Below, one piece after another: positions 44,458-54,392 of a stretch of 64,000 nucleotides of DNA. Position numbers and translations under genes: made by a program. The notes beneath the pieces are model-generated. The model made no database searches and was not told the DNA's origin. It was given only the letters and a program-made list of their open reading frames with translations. The first letter of the stretch is position 1. Each line of letters begins with the position of its first letter. The stretch is from Bacteroidota bacterium (GTDB lineage Bacteria; Bacteroidota; Bacteroidia; Palsa-965): the NCBI GenBank assembly GCA_020402865.1, contig JADBYT010000001.1, forward strand, positions 124,001 through 188,000. Reading direction: 5' to 3'.

Positions 44458-45458
44458 TGAACATGTTTTCGAAATTTACCTTCACGGCGTTACTGCCGGT
44501 GGCGCTGCTGGCTGTGTCGTGCAGCAACAACCCGCAAAACGGAGGCAACGATTCCACGTCTTCCAAACCCGCTGTTCCGCGTGTGGCTGCGCCGCTGTTT
44601 GCATACGACTCGGCCTTTGCGCATGTGAAAACGCAGGTGGAGTTCGGGCCGCGTGTGCCCGGCTCGGAAGCCCACGCCAAATGCGCGGAGTGGATGAAAA
44701 ACAAACTCACCGCATACGGCCTTACCGTAACCATGCAGGAAGCACCCATTTCACTCCCCAATGGCCAGCCGGTGCGCATGAAAAACATTTTTGCTGCCTA
44801 CAAACCCGAGCGCACCGACCGTGTGCTGCTGCTTGCCCACTGGGACAGCCGCGCCATGGCCGACCGCGACACCGCCCGCAAGAACGAAGCCATTGACGGA
44901 GCCAACGATGGCGCCAGCGGCGTGGCCGTACTGATTGAAATTGCACGTGTGCTCCAGCAGAAAGATCCCAACATTGGTGTGGACATTCTGCTGGTGGATG
45001 CCGAAGACCAGGGAAACAGCGGCTCTGACGAAAGCTGGTGCCTGGGCGCGCAGTACTGGGCCGCCAACAAACCGGCAAACTACAAACCCCGCTACGGCAT
45101 CCTGCTCGATATGGTGGGCGGCCAGAATCCAATCTTCCCGCGCGAAGGAAACTCATACATACACGCCTCACACGTGCAGGATAAAGTATGGGCCGCCGCC
45201 GCCGCTATGGGTTACGGCAATATCTTCATCAACGAACAAACCGGCCCCACTACCGACGATCATGTGCCCCTCAACAAAATTGCCGGCATCCCCACCATCG
45301 ACATTGTACATTACGATACCAATGCAAATGATTACTTCCCGCACCACCACCGCCACAGCGATAACCTTTCGGTTATTGATGTGAGTACGCTGAAAATGGT
45401 AGGCACTGTGGTGCTGGATGTAATTTACAATGAAAATCCCGCAGCGCCGGTAAAATAA
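44457..45458 (+). CDS. M28-family glutaminyl-peptide cyclotransferase-like lipoprotein
   Basis: 333 residues. N-terminal lipoprotein signal (LLAVSC at about 17-22). The M28 zinc-peptidase fold carries LLLAHWDSR, the ligand Asp in GANDGASGVAV, DAEDQG and the final histidine in DYFPHHHRHSDN. The arrangement, especially AHWDSRAMAD..., is that of bacterial glutaminyl cyclases, which form pyroglutamate at N-termini of exported proteins, a role that fits a periplasmic lipoprotein. An aminopeptidase is the alternative. It is downstream of cysS with one-base overlap; ATG 44463 is an alternative start. Confidence 0.85.
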   Translation: MNMFSKFTFTALLPVALLAVSCSNNPQNGGNDSTSSKPAVPRVAAPLFAYDSAFAHVKTQVEFGPRVPGSEAHAKCAEWMKNKLTAYGLTVTMQEAPISLPNGQPVRMKNIFAAYKPERTDRVLLLAHWDSRAMADRDTARKNEAIDGANDGASGVAVLIEIARVLQQKDPNIGVDILLVDAEDQGNSGSDESWCLGAQYWAANKPANYKPRYGILLDMVGGQNPIFPREGNSYIHASHVQDKVWAAAAAMGYGNIFINEQTGPTTDDHVPLNKIAGIPTIDIVHYDTNANDYFPHHHRHSDNLSVIDVSTLKMVGTVVLDVIYNENPAAPVK

Positions 45459-45487
45459 CCGGGCGGTAAAAGAATAGCATTATTAAT

Positions 45488-48325
45488 ATGGAATACAATT
45501 TCCGCGAGATTGAGAAAAAGATTCGCAGCTACTGGCGCGATGAAAAAGTATATGCTTCCGAAGCAGGAGGCGATAAGCCTAAATTTTATGCACTCAGCAT
45601 GTTTCCGTACCCTTCGGGAGCCGGGTTGCATGTAGGACACCCGCTTGGTTATATTGCCAACGATATTGTGGCGCGTTACAAACGAAACAATGGCTACAAT
45701 GTGCTGCATCCCATGGGATACGATGCATTTGGCCTCCCGGCCGAGCAGTATGCCATACAAACCGGACAACACCCGGCCGTAACCACAGAGAAAAACATTG
45801 CACGCTACCGCGAACAGCTTGACCGTATCGGTTTTTCGTTCGACTGGGAGCGGGAAGTGCGCACCTGCGACCCGCAGTATTACAAGTGGACACAGTGGAT
45901 TTTTTTGCAGCTTTTTGATTCGTGGTACAATTACCGCACACAAAAGGCGGAATCTATTGATACGCTTACAGCCTTGTTTGAAAGCGAAGGCTACACCGGA
46001 AACGATGACCGCATCCTGACCGGAAACGAAGAGCACAATCTTGCGCCATTTACTGCGGCCGAATGGAAGGCGTTTGACGAAAAAAAGAAGGCTGATGTGC
46101 TGATGAATTTTCGTCTGGCTTATCTCGACGAAGCCTGGGTAAACTGGTGCCCCGGTTTGGGCACGGTGCTGGCCAACGACGAAATTAAAGACGGCGTGTC
46201 GGAGCGCGGCGGTTTTCCGGTTGAGCGCAAACGTATGCCGCAATGGAGTTTCCGCATTACCGCATTTGCCGACAGGCTGCTGGCCGATCTGGATACGATT
46301 GACTGGCCCGAAAGCGTAAAGGAATCGCAGCGCAACTGGATTGGCCGCTCGGAAGGTGCGTCGTTGTTTTTCCAGCTCGACGGGCATGCGGAGAAGATTG
46401 AAGTATTTACCACACGGCCCGACACGGTGTTTGGCGTTACTTTCGTGACACTTGCACCGGAACACGAGCTGGTGGATAAAATAACCACGGCCGAATACCG
46501 CGAGGCAGTGGATGCTTACGTGCGCACAGCCAAAAGCAAATCGGAGCGCGAACGGCAGGCCGAGGTGAAAAAGGTGTCGGGTCAGTTTACCGGCGCGTAT
46601 GTGCTGCATCCGTTTACCGGCGCCAAAGTACCCGTGTGGACGGGCGATTATGTGCTGGCCGGTTACGGTACAGGCGCGGTTATGGCTGTGCCCGCACACG
46701 ACAGCCGCGACTATGCCTTTGCACGTCATTTCAATTTGCCGATAACTGAAGTAGTAAGCGGCGGCAATATTGAAGTGGAATCGTATGATGCGAAAACGGG
46801 CATTCTGGTGAATTCTGATTTCCTGAACGGACTCGATGTAAAGCCGGCCGTGAAACGAGCCATTGAAGAAATTGAAAAGCGTGGCCTGGGCAAAGGCAAA
46901 GTAAATTACCGCCTGCGCGATGCGGCTTTCGGTCGCCAGCGCTACTGGGGCGAACCCATTCCGATTTACTACAAAAACGGAATTGCCCATCCGCTCAAGG
47001 AAAGCGACCTGCCGCTGGTGCTTCCCGAAATTGAAAAATTTCTCCCCACTGAAACCGGCGAGCCGCCGCTGGCGCGTGCCGAAAAATGGAAGTGGAACGA
47101 AAGCACCCGCTGCGTGGACAGCGAAGGCCATCCGCTCGAAACCACTACCATGCCCGGCTGGGCCGGCTCAAGCTGGTATTTTTTGCGCTACATGGATCCG
47201 AATAACGGCAATGCGATGGTGGATAAAGGTGTTGCGGAATACTGGAAAAATATCGACCTCTACATGGGCGGCGCCGAGCATGCTACCGGCCATTTGATGT
47301 ATGTACGCAGCTGGACCAAGTTTTTGTGCGACCGTGGTTTTATTCCGGTGAATGAGCCTGCGCAGAAGCTGATTAATCAGGGCATGATTCAGGGCACAAG
47401 CATGATTGCACATGTGTCGGTTGATCGTACTTCTGAACCTGAAAAATACTTTATGCTGCCCGTTGACCAGCCTGTGGTGGAAGGAGTGAGCTTTCACAAA
47501 AATTACCTGGTAAATTTTGTGGAGTTTGAAAACGGCAAGTATTTCATCACGCAGGAAGGTGGTGCAAAAACAAGAGAATACGAAGCTACTTTCCGCAATT
47601 TCTACTTTGAGGGTGATAAACGCGAACTATTGCCCGCAGTAGAAAAAATGTCGAAGTCGAAATACAACGTAGTAAACCCCGACGACATTTGCGACCAGTA
47701 CGGTGCGGACACACTGCGTTTGTACGAAATGTTCCTCGGTCCGCTTGATCAGGCCAAGCCGTGGAATACCAACGGCATTACCGGCGTGCACAACTTCCTG
47801 AAACGTTTCTGGCGTTTGTTTTTCAACGAAAGCGGCCTTGCCGTAACCGCCGAACCAGCCACCGAAGCCGAACTGAAAGTGCTGCACCGCACCGTAAAGA
47901 AAGTGCGCGACGATATTGACCGCTACTCATTTAACACCTGCGTAAGTACGTTTATGATTGCCGTAAACGAGCTTACCGAGCTCAAGAGCCGCAAACGCAG
48001 CGTGCTGGAGCCGTTGGCGGTAGCGCTTTCGCCCTTTGCCCCGCACATTGCCGAGGAAATATGGCAGCAGCTTGGCCACAGCGGCAGCATTACCACCGCC
48101 CCTTATCCCGTGGTGGACGAAAAATACCTTACCGACGATACGTTTGAGTATCCGGTGCAGGTAAACGGCAAAATGCGTTTCAAATTTCCCGCACCGGCCG
48201 ATATGCCGCCTGCCGAAGTGGAAAAAGCCATCCTGGCATCGGAAGAAGCGCAGAAATGGCTGGAAGGCAAAACACCCAAAAAGATGGTGGTCGTGCCTAA
48301 GCGGATTGTGAATATTGTGATTTAA
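45488..48325 (+). CDS. leuS: Leucyl-tRNA synthetase
   Basis: 945 residues. Charges tRNA-Leu. HIGH motif in SGAGLHVGHPLGY (residues about 42-55). CP1 editing domain around 240-430 includes TTRPDTVFGVTFV and the GTGAVMAVPAHDSRDYAFA stretch. KMSKS loop as KMSKSKYN (about residue 721). The anticodon-binding domain and the C-terminal tail (VNGKMRFKFP...KRIVNIVI) are present. A 568-codon minus-strand frame overlapping it is a shadow. Length is normal. Confidence 0.98.
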   Translation: MEYNFREIEKKIRSYWRDEKVYASEAGGDKPKFYALSMFPYPSGAGLHVGHPLGYIANDIVARYKRNNGYNVLHPMGYDAFGLPAEQYAIQTGQHPAVTTEKNIARYREQLDRIGFSFDWEREVRTCDPQYYKWTQWIFLQLFDSWYNYRTQKAESIDTLTALFESEGYTGNDDRILTGNEEHNLAPFTAAEWKAFDEKKKADVLMNFRLAYLDEAWVNWCPGLGTVLANDEIKDGVSERGGFPVERKRMPQWSFRITAFADRLLADLDTIDWPESVKESQRNWIGRSEGASLFFQLDGHAEKIEVFTTRPDTVFGVTFVTLAPEHELVDKITTAEYREAVDAYVRTAKSKSERERQAEVKKVSGQFTGAYVLHPFTGAKVPVWTGDYVLAGYGTGAVMAVPAHDSRDYAFARHFNLPITEVVSGGNIEVESYDAKTGILVNSDFLNGLDVKPAVKRAIEEIEKRGLGKGKVNYRLRDAAFGRQRYWGEPIPIYYKNGIAHPLKESDLPLVLPEIEKFLPTETGEPPLARAEKWKWNESTRCVDSEGHPLETTTMPGWAGSSWYFLRYMDPNNGNAMVDKGVAEYWKNIDLYMGGAEHATGHLMYVRSWTKFLCDRGFIPVNEPAQKLINQGMIQGTSMIAHVSVDRTSEPEKYFMLPVDQPVVEGVSFHKNYLVNFVEFENGKYFITQEGGAKTREYEATFRNFYFEGDKRELLPAVEKMSKSKYNVVNPDDICDQYGADTLRLYEMFLGPLDQAKPWNTNGITGVHNFLKRFWRLFFNESGLAVTAEPATEAELKVLHRTVKKVRDDIDRYSFNTCVSTFMIAVNELTELKSRKRSVLEPLAVALSPFAPHIAEEIWQQLGHSGSITTAPYPVVDEKYLTDDTFEYPVQVNGKMRFKFPAPADMPPAEVEKAILASEEAQKWLEGKTPKKMVVVPKRIVNIVI

Positions 48326-48729
48326 AAGCTGAAAAGGATGCTCCGGTTAATCAAGTCTGGAGACTTGATTAACCGGAGCGAAAAGTTTCAATCGCTGACG
48401 CGATAAACTTTCCGCAGCTTCGAATTTCAATCGCTGACGCGATAAACTTTCCGCAGCTTCGTAACTGCGGGGAAGGAGTATAGCGGAAGACGGGACAGCT
48501 GTTTTTTAATTGCACATTCAGATCGTGCTCCTGATTTTTTAAATCTGAACTGCTTGCCTGTTAGTAGTTGAAAATCAGTGGTTTAGTAACCATTTGGCCG
48601 CTTGTTTCGTATTTTTAACAGAATTGCGGGGTAAAAAGCAACCTTTTCACATACGAAAAGTCTATAGTTTAACGTCACTTTGGCATATCGTTTGGATTAT
48701 ACCTGCAAACGCTAATTAAACTACGAAAA
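48326..48729. other. Intergenic region with palindrome and direct repeats
   Basis: About 400 bases without a gene. It contains the palindrome and repeat pair at 48341-48461 and a T/A-rich stretch leading to the DUF3108 gene. A TCACTTTG sequence near 48673-48681 resembles the -7 element but has a mismatch. Nothing coding is seen on either strand. Confidence 0.6.
48341..48461. repeat. 18-bp palindrome followed by 39-bp direct repeat
   Basis: CTCCGGTTAATCAAGTCT (48341-48358) and its exact complement (48361-48378) are separated by two bases. Just after it a 37-base sequence, beginning TTTCAATCGCTGACGCGATA, occurs at 48386-48422 and again at 48425-48461, two bases apart. Each copy carries the small palindrome TCGCTGACGCGA-like core. 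Confidence 0.8.
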
Positions 48730-49512
48730 ATGAAAAAGCTTCTTCTCATCTCCGGTTTGCTGGTCGTTGCGGCCACCTCGGCCGTGGCGCAGACTGCAAG
48801 CTACCGCAAGGTAAATAACACCGCTTTTAAACGCGGCGAAGAACTTAAATTCCGCTTGCACTACGGTGCGGTAAACGCCGGTGAGGCGGTGGTAAAAGTG
48901 GATGAATCGCGCAAGATGATTGCCGGCCGTCCTACCCTGCACATTGTGGCCAATGGTTATTCCAAAGGCGCATTCGACTGGTTTTTCCGCGTGCGCGATT
49001 ATTTTGAGTCGTATGTGGATGAGGAAGCACTCATTCCCTGGCTGTTTATGCGCCGATGCGACGAGGGTGGTTTTAAAATTACCCAGAATCAGACCTTTAA
49101 CCACCAGCTTGGTCAGGTTAATTCGAGCGGTAAAATGATGACCGTGCCCAAGAATATTCAGGATATGGTTTCGTCGTTCTTTTTTGCCCGGACCATGGAT
49201 TATTCAAAAGCCAAAAAAGGTGATTTGTTTGAGGTGAAAACCTTTATGGACGATGAAGTGTGGGATTTGAAAATCAAATTTATAGGCCGCGAAACCATTA
49301 AGACCGACCTTGGAAACATTGCCTGCATGAAGTTTGTGCCGGTAGTACAAAAAGGCCGCGTGTTTAAGAAAGAAGATGATCTGCACATCTGGATTTCTGA
49401 CGATGCCAATAAAATTCCGGTACGCGTGGAAGCGCAGATTCTGGTAGGCTCGGTAAAAATGGACATTACCAGCGCCAAAGGTCTGGCCGTGCCGTTGAAA
49501 ACCACGAAGTAA
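48730..49512 (+). CDS. DUF3108 domain exported protein
   Basis: 260 residues with a signal peptide (about 1-21, VAQ). The mature protein matches the DUF3108 pattern: FKRGEELKFRLHYGAVNAGEAVVKVDES, the 'VRDYFESYVDE' strand, 'LGNIACMKFVPVVQKGRVFK' and 'LHIWISDDANKIPVRVEAQILVGSVKMDI'. It is a periplasmic beta-rich domain of unknown function found widely in Bacteroidota and Proteobacteria. A terminator follows the stop codon. It stands alone before kynA. Confidence 0.9.
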   Translation: MKKLLLISGLLVVAATSAVAQTASYRKVNNTAFKRGEELKFRLHYGAVNAGEAVVKVDESRKMIAGRPTLHIVANGYSKGAFDWFFRVRDYFESYVDEEALIPWLFMRRCDEGGFKITQNQTFNHQLGQVNSSGKMMTVPKNIQDMVSSFFFARTMDYSKAKKGDLFEVKTFMDDEVWDLKIKFIGRETIKTDLGNIACMKFVPVVQKGRVFKKEDDLHIWISDDANKIPVRVEAQILVGSVKMDITSAKGLAVPLKTTK

Positions 49513-49534
49513 GTTTTTTTGAATATACATCCCC

Positions 49535-49570
49535 GAAGGGCGAAAGCGGAAACGTTTTCGCCCTTCTTTT
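49535..49570 (+). terminator. Rho-independent terminator of the DUF3108 gene
   Basis: GAAGGGCGAAA (49535-49545) pairs with TTTCGCCCTTC (49556-49566), followed by TTTTA. It lies 22 bases after the stop codon. Confidence 0.8.
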
Positions 49571-49653
49571 ATTGATGAATGTGCTTTACTTGACAAGCAT
49601 CATTTTTATCTAATCAACACTCTGGCTATCTTGGCAGTCCAAACAAAAAACAC

Positions 49654-50637
49654 ATGCCCGAATTTTCAGAGAAAACGCTTTCGCTGCTTCAGCAATTGCA
49701 GGAAAAGCTGGCGAAAGATGGTCAAAGCCTCGATACTTATCTCGAAGGTTATTGCTACAATACACACCTCAGCTACTGGGATTACATAGAACTTGATACG
49801 CTGCTGAGCTTGCAGAAGCCGCGCACCACCTATCCTGATGAGCACATTTTCATTATGTATCATCAGGTAACTGAATTGTATTTCAAACTCTGTTTGCACG
49901 AATACGGCCAGCTGCGCGAGAAAGGGCGCAACGGCGAACTCAACGGTAAGTTTCTGCGCGAACGTGCGGCACGTATTACCAGTTATTTCGATGCGCTCAT
50001 TTTCTCGTTCCGCATTATGCGCGAGGGCATGGAGTATGAACAGTTTACCAGATACCGCCTTTCGCTCACTCCCGCAAGCGGCTTCCAGTCGGCGCAATAC
50101 CGCTTCATTGAAATCTGTTCTACCGATTTTGCCAACCTGGTAAGCGATTCGGAGCGGGAGGCCCTGCGCCACAAACCGCTTGCCGAACAGGCCGCAAAAG
50201 CATACTGGCGCTATGGCTCTACCAACGAAGACGGTACGCCCACACTTACGCTGCGCATGTTTCTCGAAAAATACAGCCAGCACTTTTACGAACTTGCCGA
50301 CGAGAACAAAGACACCAACCTGGCCGCACTCTACCGCAGCCTGCCCGAAACCGAGAAAACCGACGAACTGAAAGACGTTCTCCGCAAACTGGACCGGAAT
50401 GTAAACGTAAACTGGAAACTCCAGCATTTCCACTCGTCCACACGCTACCTCACCGGCAAACAGCCCGGGCAGGATGTACCCGCCACCGGCGGCACCAACT
50501 GGGGCAAATACCTCCCGCCCAAATTCCAGCGCATCATCTTCTTCCCCGAACTCTGGACCGCCGAAGAAATTGAACGCTGGGGCATGCAGTGGGACGACAG
50601 TGCCTCCAATCTGGAGAAGGACCGGAGCATGCGCTGA
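49654..50637 (+). CDS. kynA: Tryptophan 2,3-dioxygenase
   Basis: 327 residues. A haem dioxygenase that opens the indole ring of tryptophan to N-formylkynurenine, the first step of the kynurenine route. Family features: the N-terminal YLEGYCYNTHLSYWDYIELDTLL, 'HIFIMYHQVTELYFKLCLHE' and 'LTPASGFQSAQYRFIEI' segments. Other kynurenine genes are not in the window. Together with hmgA and hppD it indicates aerobic breakdown of aromatic amino acids. Confidence 0.95.
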   Translation: MPEFSEKTLSLLQQLQEKLAKDGQSLDTYLEGYCYNTHLSYWDYIELDTLLSLQKPRTTYPDEHIFIMYHQVTELYFKLCLHEYGQLREKGRNGELNGKFLRERAARITSYFDALIFSFRIMREGMEYEQFTRYRLSLTPASGFQSAQYRFIEICSTDFANLVSDSEREALRHKPLAEQAAKAYWRYGSTNEDGTPTLTLRMFLEKYSQHFYELADENKDTNLAALYRSLPETEKTDELKDVLRKLDRNVNVNWKLQHFHSSTRYLTGKQPGQDVPATGGTNWGKYLPPKFQRIIFFPELWTAEEIERWGMQWDDSASNLEKDRSMR

Positions 50638-50709
50638 GGGCGTAAGATTGTTTAGATTACAGTTTTGATGTATGCGGATGCCGGGCTACTTTTATTAAAA
50701 ATAACCCGC

Positions 50710-52260
50710 ATGAAAAAACAACTACTCATTCTCTTCCTGTGTTTGTTTGCCGGAGTAATCAACGCCCAGCGCTGGACACCGGTAATGCTTAACGACACGT
50801 TTCATTACCAGAAAGACGGTGATGCCGAAATCAGCGGCTCATTCTTCCCGGTAAGCTACGCCGCAAGCAATGGCGATACCACATTTACGTTTAACAAAAC
50901 CGGTTGTATAAACTGCCTTACGTTTACAAGCGGCCCGTCGTGCGATTCGTGCTACGGGCTTCAGAATCTTCCGGCAGTTGTAGCTGGTTATTCCATCCAG
51001 AAAGCAGTTAACGGTATTTGCACATTTACCGGAAGTGATACACGCATCCTGCAAACCCTTGCTGAAGTGGGCGATAGCTGGACGTTTGCTTCTACGCCTG
51101 CTGTAACGGCGCAGGTAATAAGCAAAACACAAACAACCATATTGGGGCAGCCCGACTCGGTAAAAACAGTCCTGCTTTCTACCGGCGATACGGTGGTGTG
51201 GTCGGCCACGCATGGTATTGTGCAGTGGCCGGCAGCTTTTGCATCAGGGCAATATTACCGGCTGAAAGGCATTGAAAACCGTAATCTCGGGCACCAGATG
51301 CTTACCATGTTTGATTACTACGATTTTCAGACAGGAGATGTGTTTCAGTATTATGGCTTTTCATTCGAACCCGGTTCAGGGCAACTCATTACCGCATGGT
51401 CAAAATACACCGTGCTGCAGCGGCAGAATTATTCCGACAGCATTGTATATACGTATGAAGTATATCACAGCAGCCGTTCACAGCAAGCTGCGCAAATGAA
51501 TATACCGCCCACCTATTCGAATACGTATAATCCCGGATTCGTAAATGTGATTACAAATTGCGCGTCACATCATCTTAATCAGCCCAATCATTCATTAATT
51601 GAACCCCGGTTTTTTAATTCATACTCCTATTACCCGCAACGCTATTGGGGTTGCGGTGATACAATGAGCGGAGGAGGAGTAAATGAATGGCAATATTTTC
51701 ACGACTCACTCAATAACCCCGGAGCCTTCTTCGGAGAATATTCGATGAGTGGTGGTCCTGTTGCATGGTTTCCGCTCAGCAGTACATCTGATACATTATA
51801 TGGTATTGAGCCATTTTCGCAAAATATACCGCAGTGGCCTATATTTAATATGGCTATTTATGCCCGTTATGTAAAAGGACTTGGGATGATTGAAGCCAAC
51901 TGGGATCAGCTGTTCGAGTACTCACGTTATGAATTGCTGATGGGGTATGTGAAAAACGGCGATACGGTAGGTACAGTTTATCCGGATACCTATTTCAATC
52001 TCAGCACGCCCGAAAATCAGTTGCTTGCTGTACGCAGTTTCCCCAACCCCGCCAACGAATCACTCCGTATTGAACTTGAACAACCAAGCGGCACAGCCCG
52101 CATTGAACTGCTCAACCTGCAGGGCGAAGTGGTGGAGCAATTCGCCACAACGAATACCACGCACACACTTTCTACTGCATCAATTCCTTCGGGTACGTAT
52201 TTGCTGCGTGTAAGCAATGACACCGGCGTGCGTGTGCAGCGTGTAGTAATTGTGCATTGA
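50710..52260 (+). CDS. T9SS type A sorting-domain exported protein
   Basis: 516 residues from ATG 50710, which starts the signal peptide MKKQLLILFLCLFAGVINAQ. The middle part has no recognised family but contains clustered cysteines (CINCLTF, CDSCYGLQ). The C-terminal 80 residues (FPNPANESLRIELEQPSGTARIELLNLQGEVV, then SGTYLLRV and RVVIVH) form a type A sorting domain for T9SS. It is likely released or anchored at the cell surface. Confidence 0.88.
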   Translation: MKKQLLILFLCLFAGVINAQRWTPVMLNDTFHYQKDGDAEISGSFFPVSYAASNGDTTFTFNKTGCINCLTFTSGPSCDSCYGLQNLPAVVAGYSIQKAVNGICTFTGSDTRILQTLAEVGDSWTFASTPAVTAQVISKTQTTILGQPDSVKTVLLSTGDTVVWSATHGIVQWPAAFASGQYYRLKGIENRNLGHQMLTMFDYYDFQTGDVFQYYGFSFEPGSGQLITAWSKYTVLQRQNYSDSIVYTYEVYHSSRSQQAAQMNIPPTYSNTYNPGFVNVITNCASHHLNQPNHSLIEPRFFNSYSYYPQRYWGCGDTMSGGGVNEWQYFHDSLNNPGAFFGEYSMSGGPVAWFPLSSTSDTLYGIEPFSQNIPQWPIFNMAIYARYVKGLGMIEANWDQLFEYSRYELLMGYVKNGDTVGTVYPDTYFNLSTPENQLLAVRSFPNPANESLRIELEQPSGTARIELLNLQGEVVEQFATTNTTHTLSTASIPSGTYLLRVSNDTGVRVQRVVIVH

Positions 52261-52277
52261 TGGTGATGACAAAAACA

Positions 52278-52311
52278 GAACGGCCGGACTTTTCAGTTAG
52301 TCCGGCCGTTC
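52278..52311. terminator. Bidirectional terminator between T9SS protein and accC
   Basis: A 13-base stem, GAACGGCCGGACT (52278-52290) with AGTCCGGCCGTTC (52299-52311), eight-base loop. It lies between converging genes, 18 and 19 bases from their stop codons. Confidence 0.8.
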
Positions 52312-52330
52312 GTTATTTGTATCGTTCCGC

Positions 52331-53671
52331 TTACTCGCTCAAATCAAATGATTCAAGGAATTTGGTGGTGTAGTTGCCTTTGATGAAGTTTTCGTCGTTC
52401 ATCAAACGCAGGTGGAACGGGATGGTGGTTTTTACACCTTCTACTACAAACTCGCTGAGGGCGCGGCGCATTTTGGCGATGGCTTCCTCGCGGGTTTGTG
52501 CCATGGTAATGAGCTTGGCCACCATTGAATCGTAGTTAGGCGGAATTGTGTAGCCGGCGTAGATGTGCGAATCAACGCGAACGCCGTGGCCACCGGGTGT
52601 GTGCAGCACGGTAATTTTACCGGGTGAAGGACGGAAGCCGTTGAACGGATCTTCGGCGTTGATGCGGCATTCGATGGCGTGCAGCTGCGGGTAATAATTT
52701 TTGCCCGAAATGGGTACACCCGAAGCAATAAGAATCTGCTCGCGGATCAGGTCGTAGTCGATAACCTCTTCGGTAATCGGGTGCTCTACCTGAATGCGGG
52801 TGTTCATTTCCATGAAGTAGAAATTCCGGTGTTTGTCAACCAAAAATTCCACTGTACCCACGCCTTCGTAGGCCACGGCAGCGCCGGCTTTGATGGCGGC
52901 ATCGCCCATGCGTTCACGCAGTTCGTCGGTCATAAACGGCGAGGGCGTTTCCTCGGCCAGTTTCTGGTGGCGGCGCTGAATGGAGCAATCGCGTTCGCTC
53001 AGGTGGCACACTTTGCCGTATTGGTCGCCGGCAATCTGAATTTCGATGTGGCGGGGCTCTTCAATGTATTTTTCCATGTAGAGCGCGCCGTTTCCGAAGG
53101 CGGCTTCTGCTTCCTTGCTGGCCGATTCGAAGTTGGCTTCGAGCTGGCTTTCTTCCCAGATAATGCGCATACCACGTCCGCCGCCACCGGCTGTAGCCTT
53201 GATGATAACGGGGTAGCCGATTTCTAGGGCATTTTTCTTGGCATCTTCCAGATCGGTCAGGAGGCCTTCACTGCCGGGAATGCAGGGCACGCCGGCTTTC
53301 TTCATGGTATCTTTGGCGCTCGATTTATCGCCCATGGCATCAATCTGCTCAGGGGTTGCGCCAATGAACTTGATTTTATGCTCCTGACAGATGCGGGAGA
53401 ACTTGGAGTTTTCCGACAAAAATCCGTAGCCGGGGTGAATGGCGTCGGCATTGGTAATCTCGGCAGCCGCAATAATATTGGGGATGTTGAGATAGGAGTC
53501 TTTGCTGGGCGGAGGCCCGATGCACACAGCCTCATCGGCAAATTTCACGTGCAGCGAGTCTTTATCGGCAGTGGAGTAAACGGCAACGGTTTTGATGCCC
53601 ATTTCGCGGCAGGTGCGGATAATGCGCAGGGCAATTTCGCCGCGGTTGGCCACGAGTATCTTCTTGAACAT
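52331..53671 (-). CDS. accC: Acetyl-CoA carboxylase, biotin carboxylase subunit
   Basis: 446 residues from ATG 53671 ([16 protein letters not shown]), the standard family start; ATG 53686 and 53695 are alternatives. The ATP-grasp region is seen as GGGGRGMRI, the '[20 protein letters not shown]' segment, [16 protein letters not shown] and the C-terminal 'RINAEDP' motif. It carboxylates biotin carried by AccB. Last gene of the yceD-rpmF-plsX-fabH-accB-accC operon. Confidence 0.97.
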   Translation of the reverse strand: MFKKILVANRGEIALRIIRTCREMGIKTVAVYSTADKDSLHVKFADEAVCIGPPPSKDSYLNIPNIIAAAEITNADAIHPGYGFLSENSKFSRICQEHKIKFIGATPEQIDAMGDKSSAKDTMKKAGVPCIPGSEGLLTDLEDAKKNALEIGYPVIIKATAGGGGRGMRIIWEESQLEANFESASKEAEAAFGNGALYMEKYIEEPRHIEIQIAGDQYGKVCHLSERDCSIQRRHQKLAEETPSPFMTDELRERMGDAAIKAGAAVAYEGVGTVEFLVDKHRNFYFMEMNTRIQVEHPITEEVIDYDLIREQILIASGVPISGKNYYPQLHAIECRINAEDPFNGFRPSPGKITVLHTPGGHGVRVDSHIYAGYTIPPNYDSMVAKLITMAQTREEAIAKMRRALSEFVVEGVKTTIPFHLRLMNDENFIKGNYTTKFLESFDLSE

Positions 53672-53792
53672 TTTATCTTTTGCCATAGCTTGCATTCAGA
53701 TAAGTCAGTAGTGCGGCTGCTCTGCGGTGACAGAGGGCCGGTAAAGAAAAGCCGGATGTGATTCCGGCATTTGGTTACTGCAGAAAGGCTGT

Positions 53793-54287
53793 TTAGGCCA
53801 GCTCTACAAGGAACAGGGGCTGATCATACTCCACCGGCGAAGCATCGTCAACCAGCACTTTTACAATGCGGCCGCTGATTTCGCTTTCGATTTCGTTGAA
53901 CAGCTTCATGGCTTCGATGATGCAGGTTACCTTACCCGGTTTGATTTCGTCGCCTACGTTTACAAACATCGGCTTATCGGGACCCGGTGAGCGGTAGAAC
54001 GTACCAATCATGGGCGATTTTATGGTAACTGTATTGGCCGACTCGGCAGCTGCGGGTTTGGCGGCCGGGGCAGTGGTTTCGGCAGCTGGTGAAGCTGTAA
54101 CTACTTGAGCGGCCGGAGCAGCCTGTACTACGGGCATAGCCTGCTGATATACCACCGGAACATCTTTGGCCGATTTGCCGCTCGTGGTCTTAATCACGAT
54201 CTTAATGTCAGTGGTTTCCAGTTCAACTTCGCTGACCCCTGATTTGGCCACGAACTTGATCAAGTCCTGGATTTCATTCAGTTTCAT
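53793..54287 (-). CDS. accB: Biotin carboxyl carrier protein of acetyl-CoA carboxylase
   Basis: 164 residues. N-terminal helix-rich part (MKLNEIQDLIKFVAKSG), a proline/alanine-rich linker (residues about 45-85), and the C-terminal biotinyl domain with IIEAMKLFNEIE (biotin lysine in EAMK) and a closing strand SPVEYDQPLFLVE. It carries carboxybiotin between AccC and the carboxyltransferase. It lies just upstream of accC. Confidence 0.96.
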   Translation of the reverse strand: MKLNEIQDLIKFVAKSGVSEVELETTDIKIVIKTTSGKSAKDVPVVYQQAMPVVQAAPAAQVVTASPAAETTAPAAKPAAAESANTVTIKSPMIGTFYRSPGPDKPMFVNVGDEIKPGKVTCIIEAMKLFNEIESEISGRIVKVLVDDASPVEYDQPLFLVELA

Positions 54288-54392
54288 TGCGTGCGTTTTA
54301 AGTAAGGTTCTCTTGTGTTGGGAGGGTAAATATAGACTTTCCGTCTGATAAACAAGTATGCCGGGGCGGGGAACCTGTTTTTCAATGGAAGT

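Noticed and set aside
45425-47131. 568-codon minus-strand frame
   Set aside because: It lies wholly antisense to leuS, which has all synthetase motifs. The frame is open because of the codon bias of the real gene.
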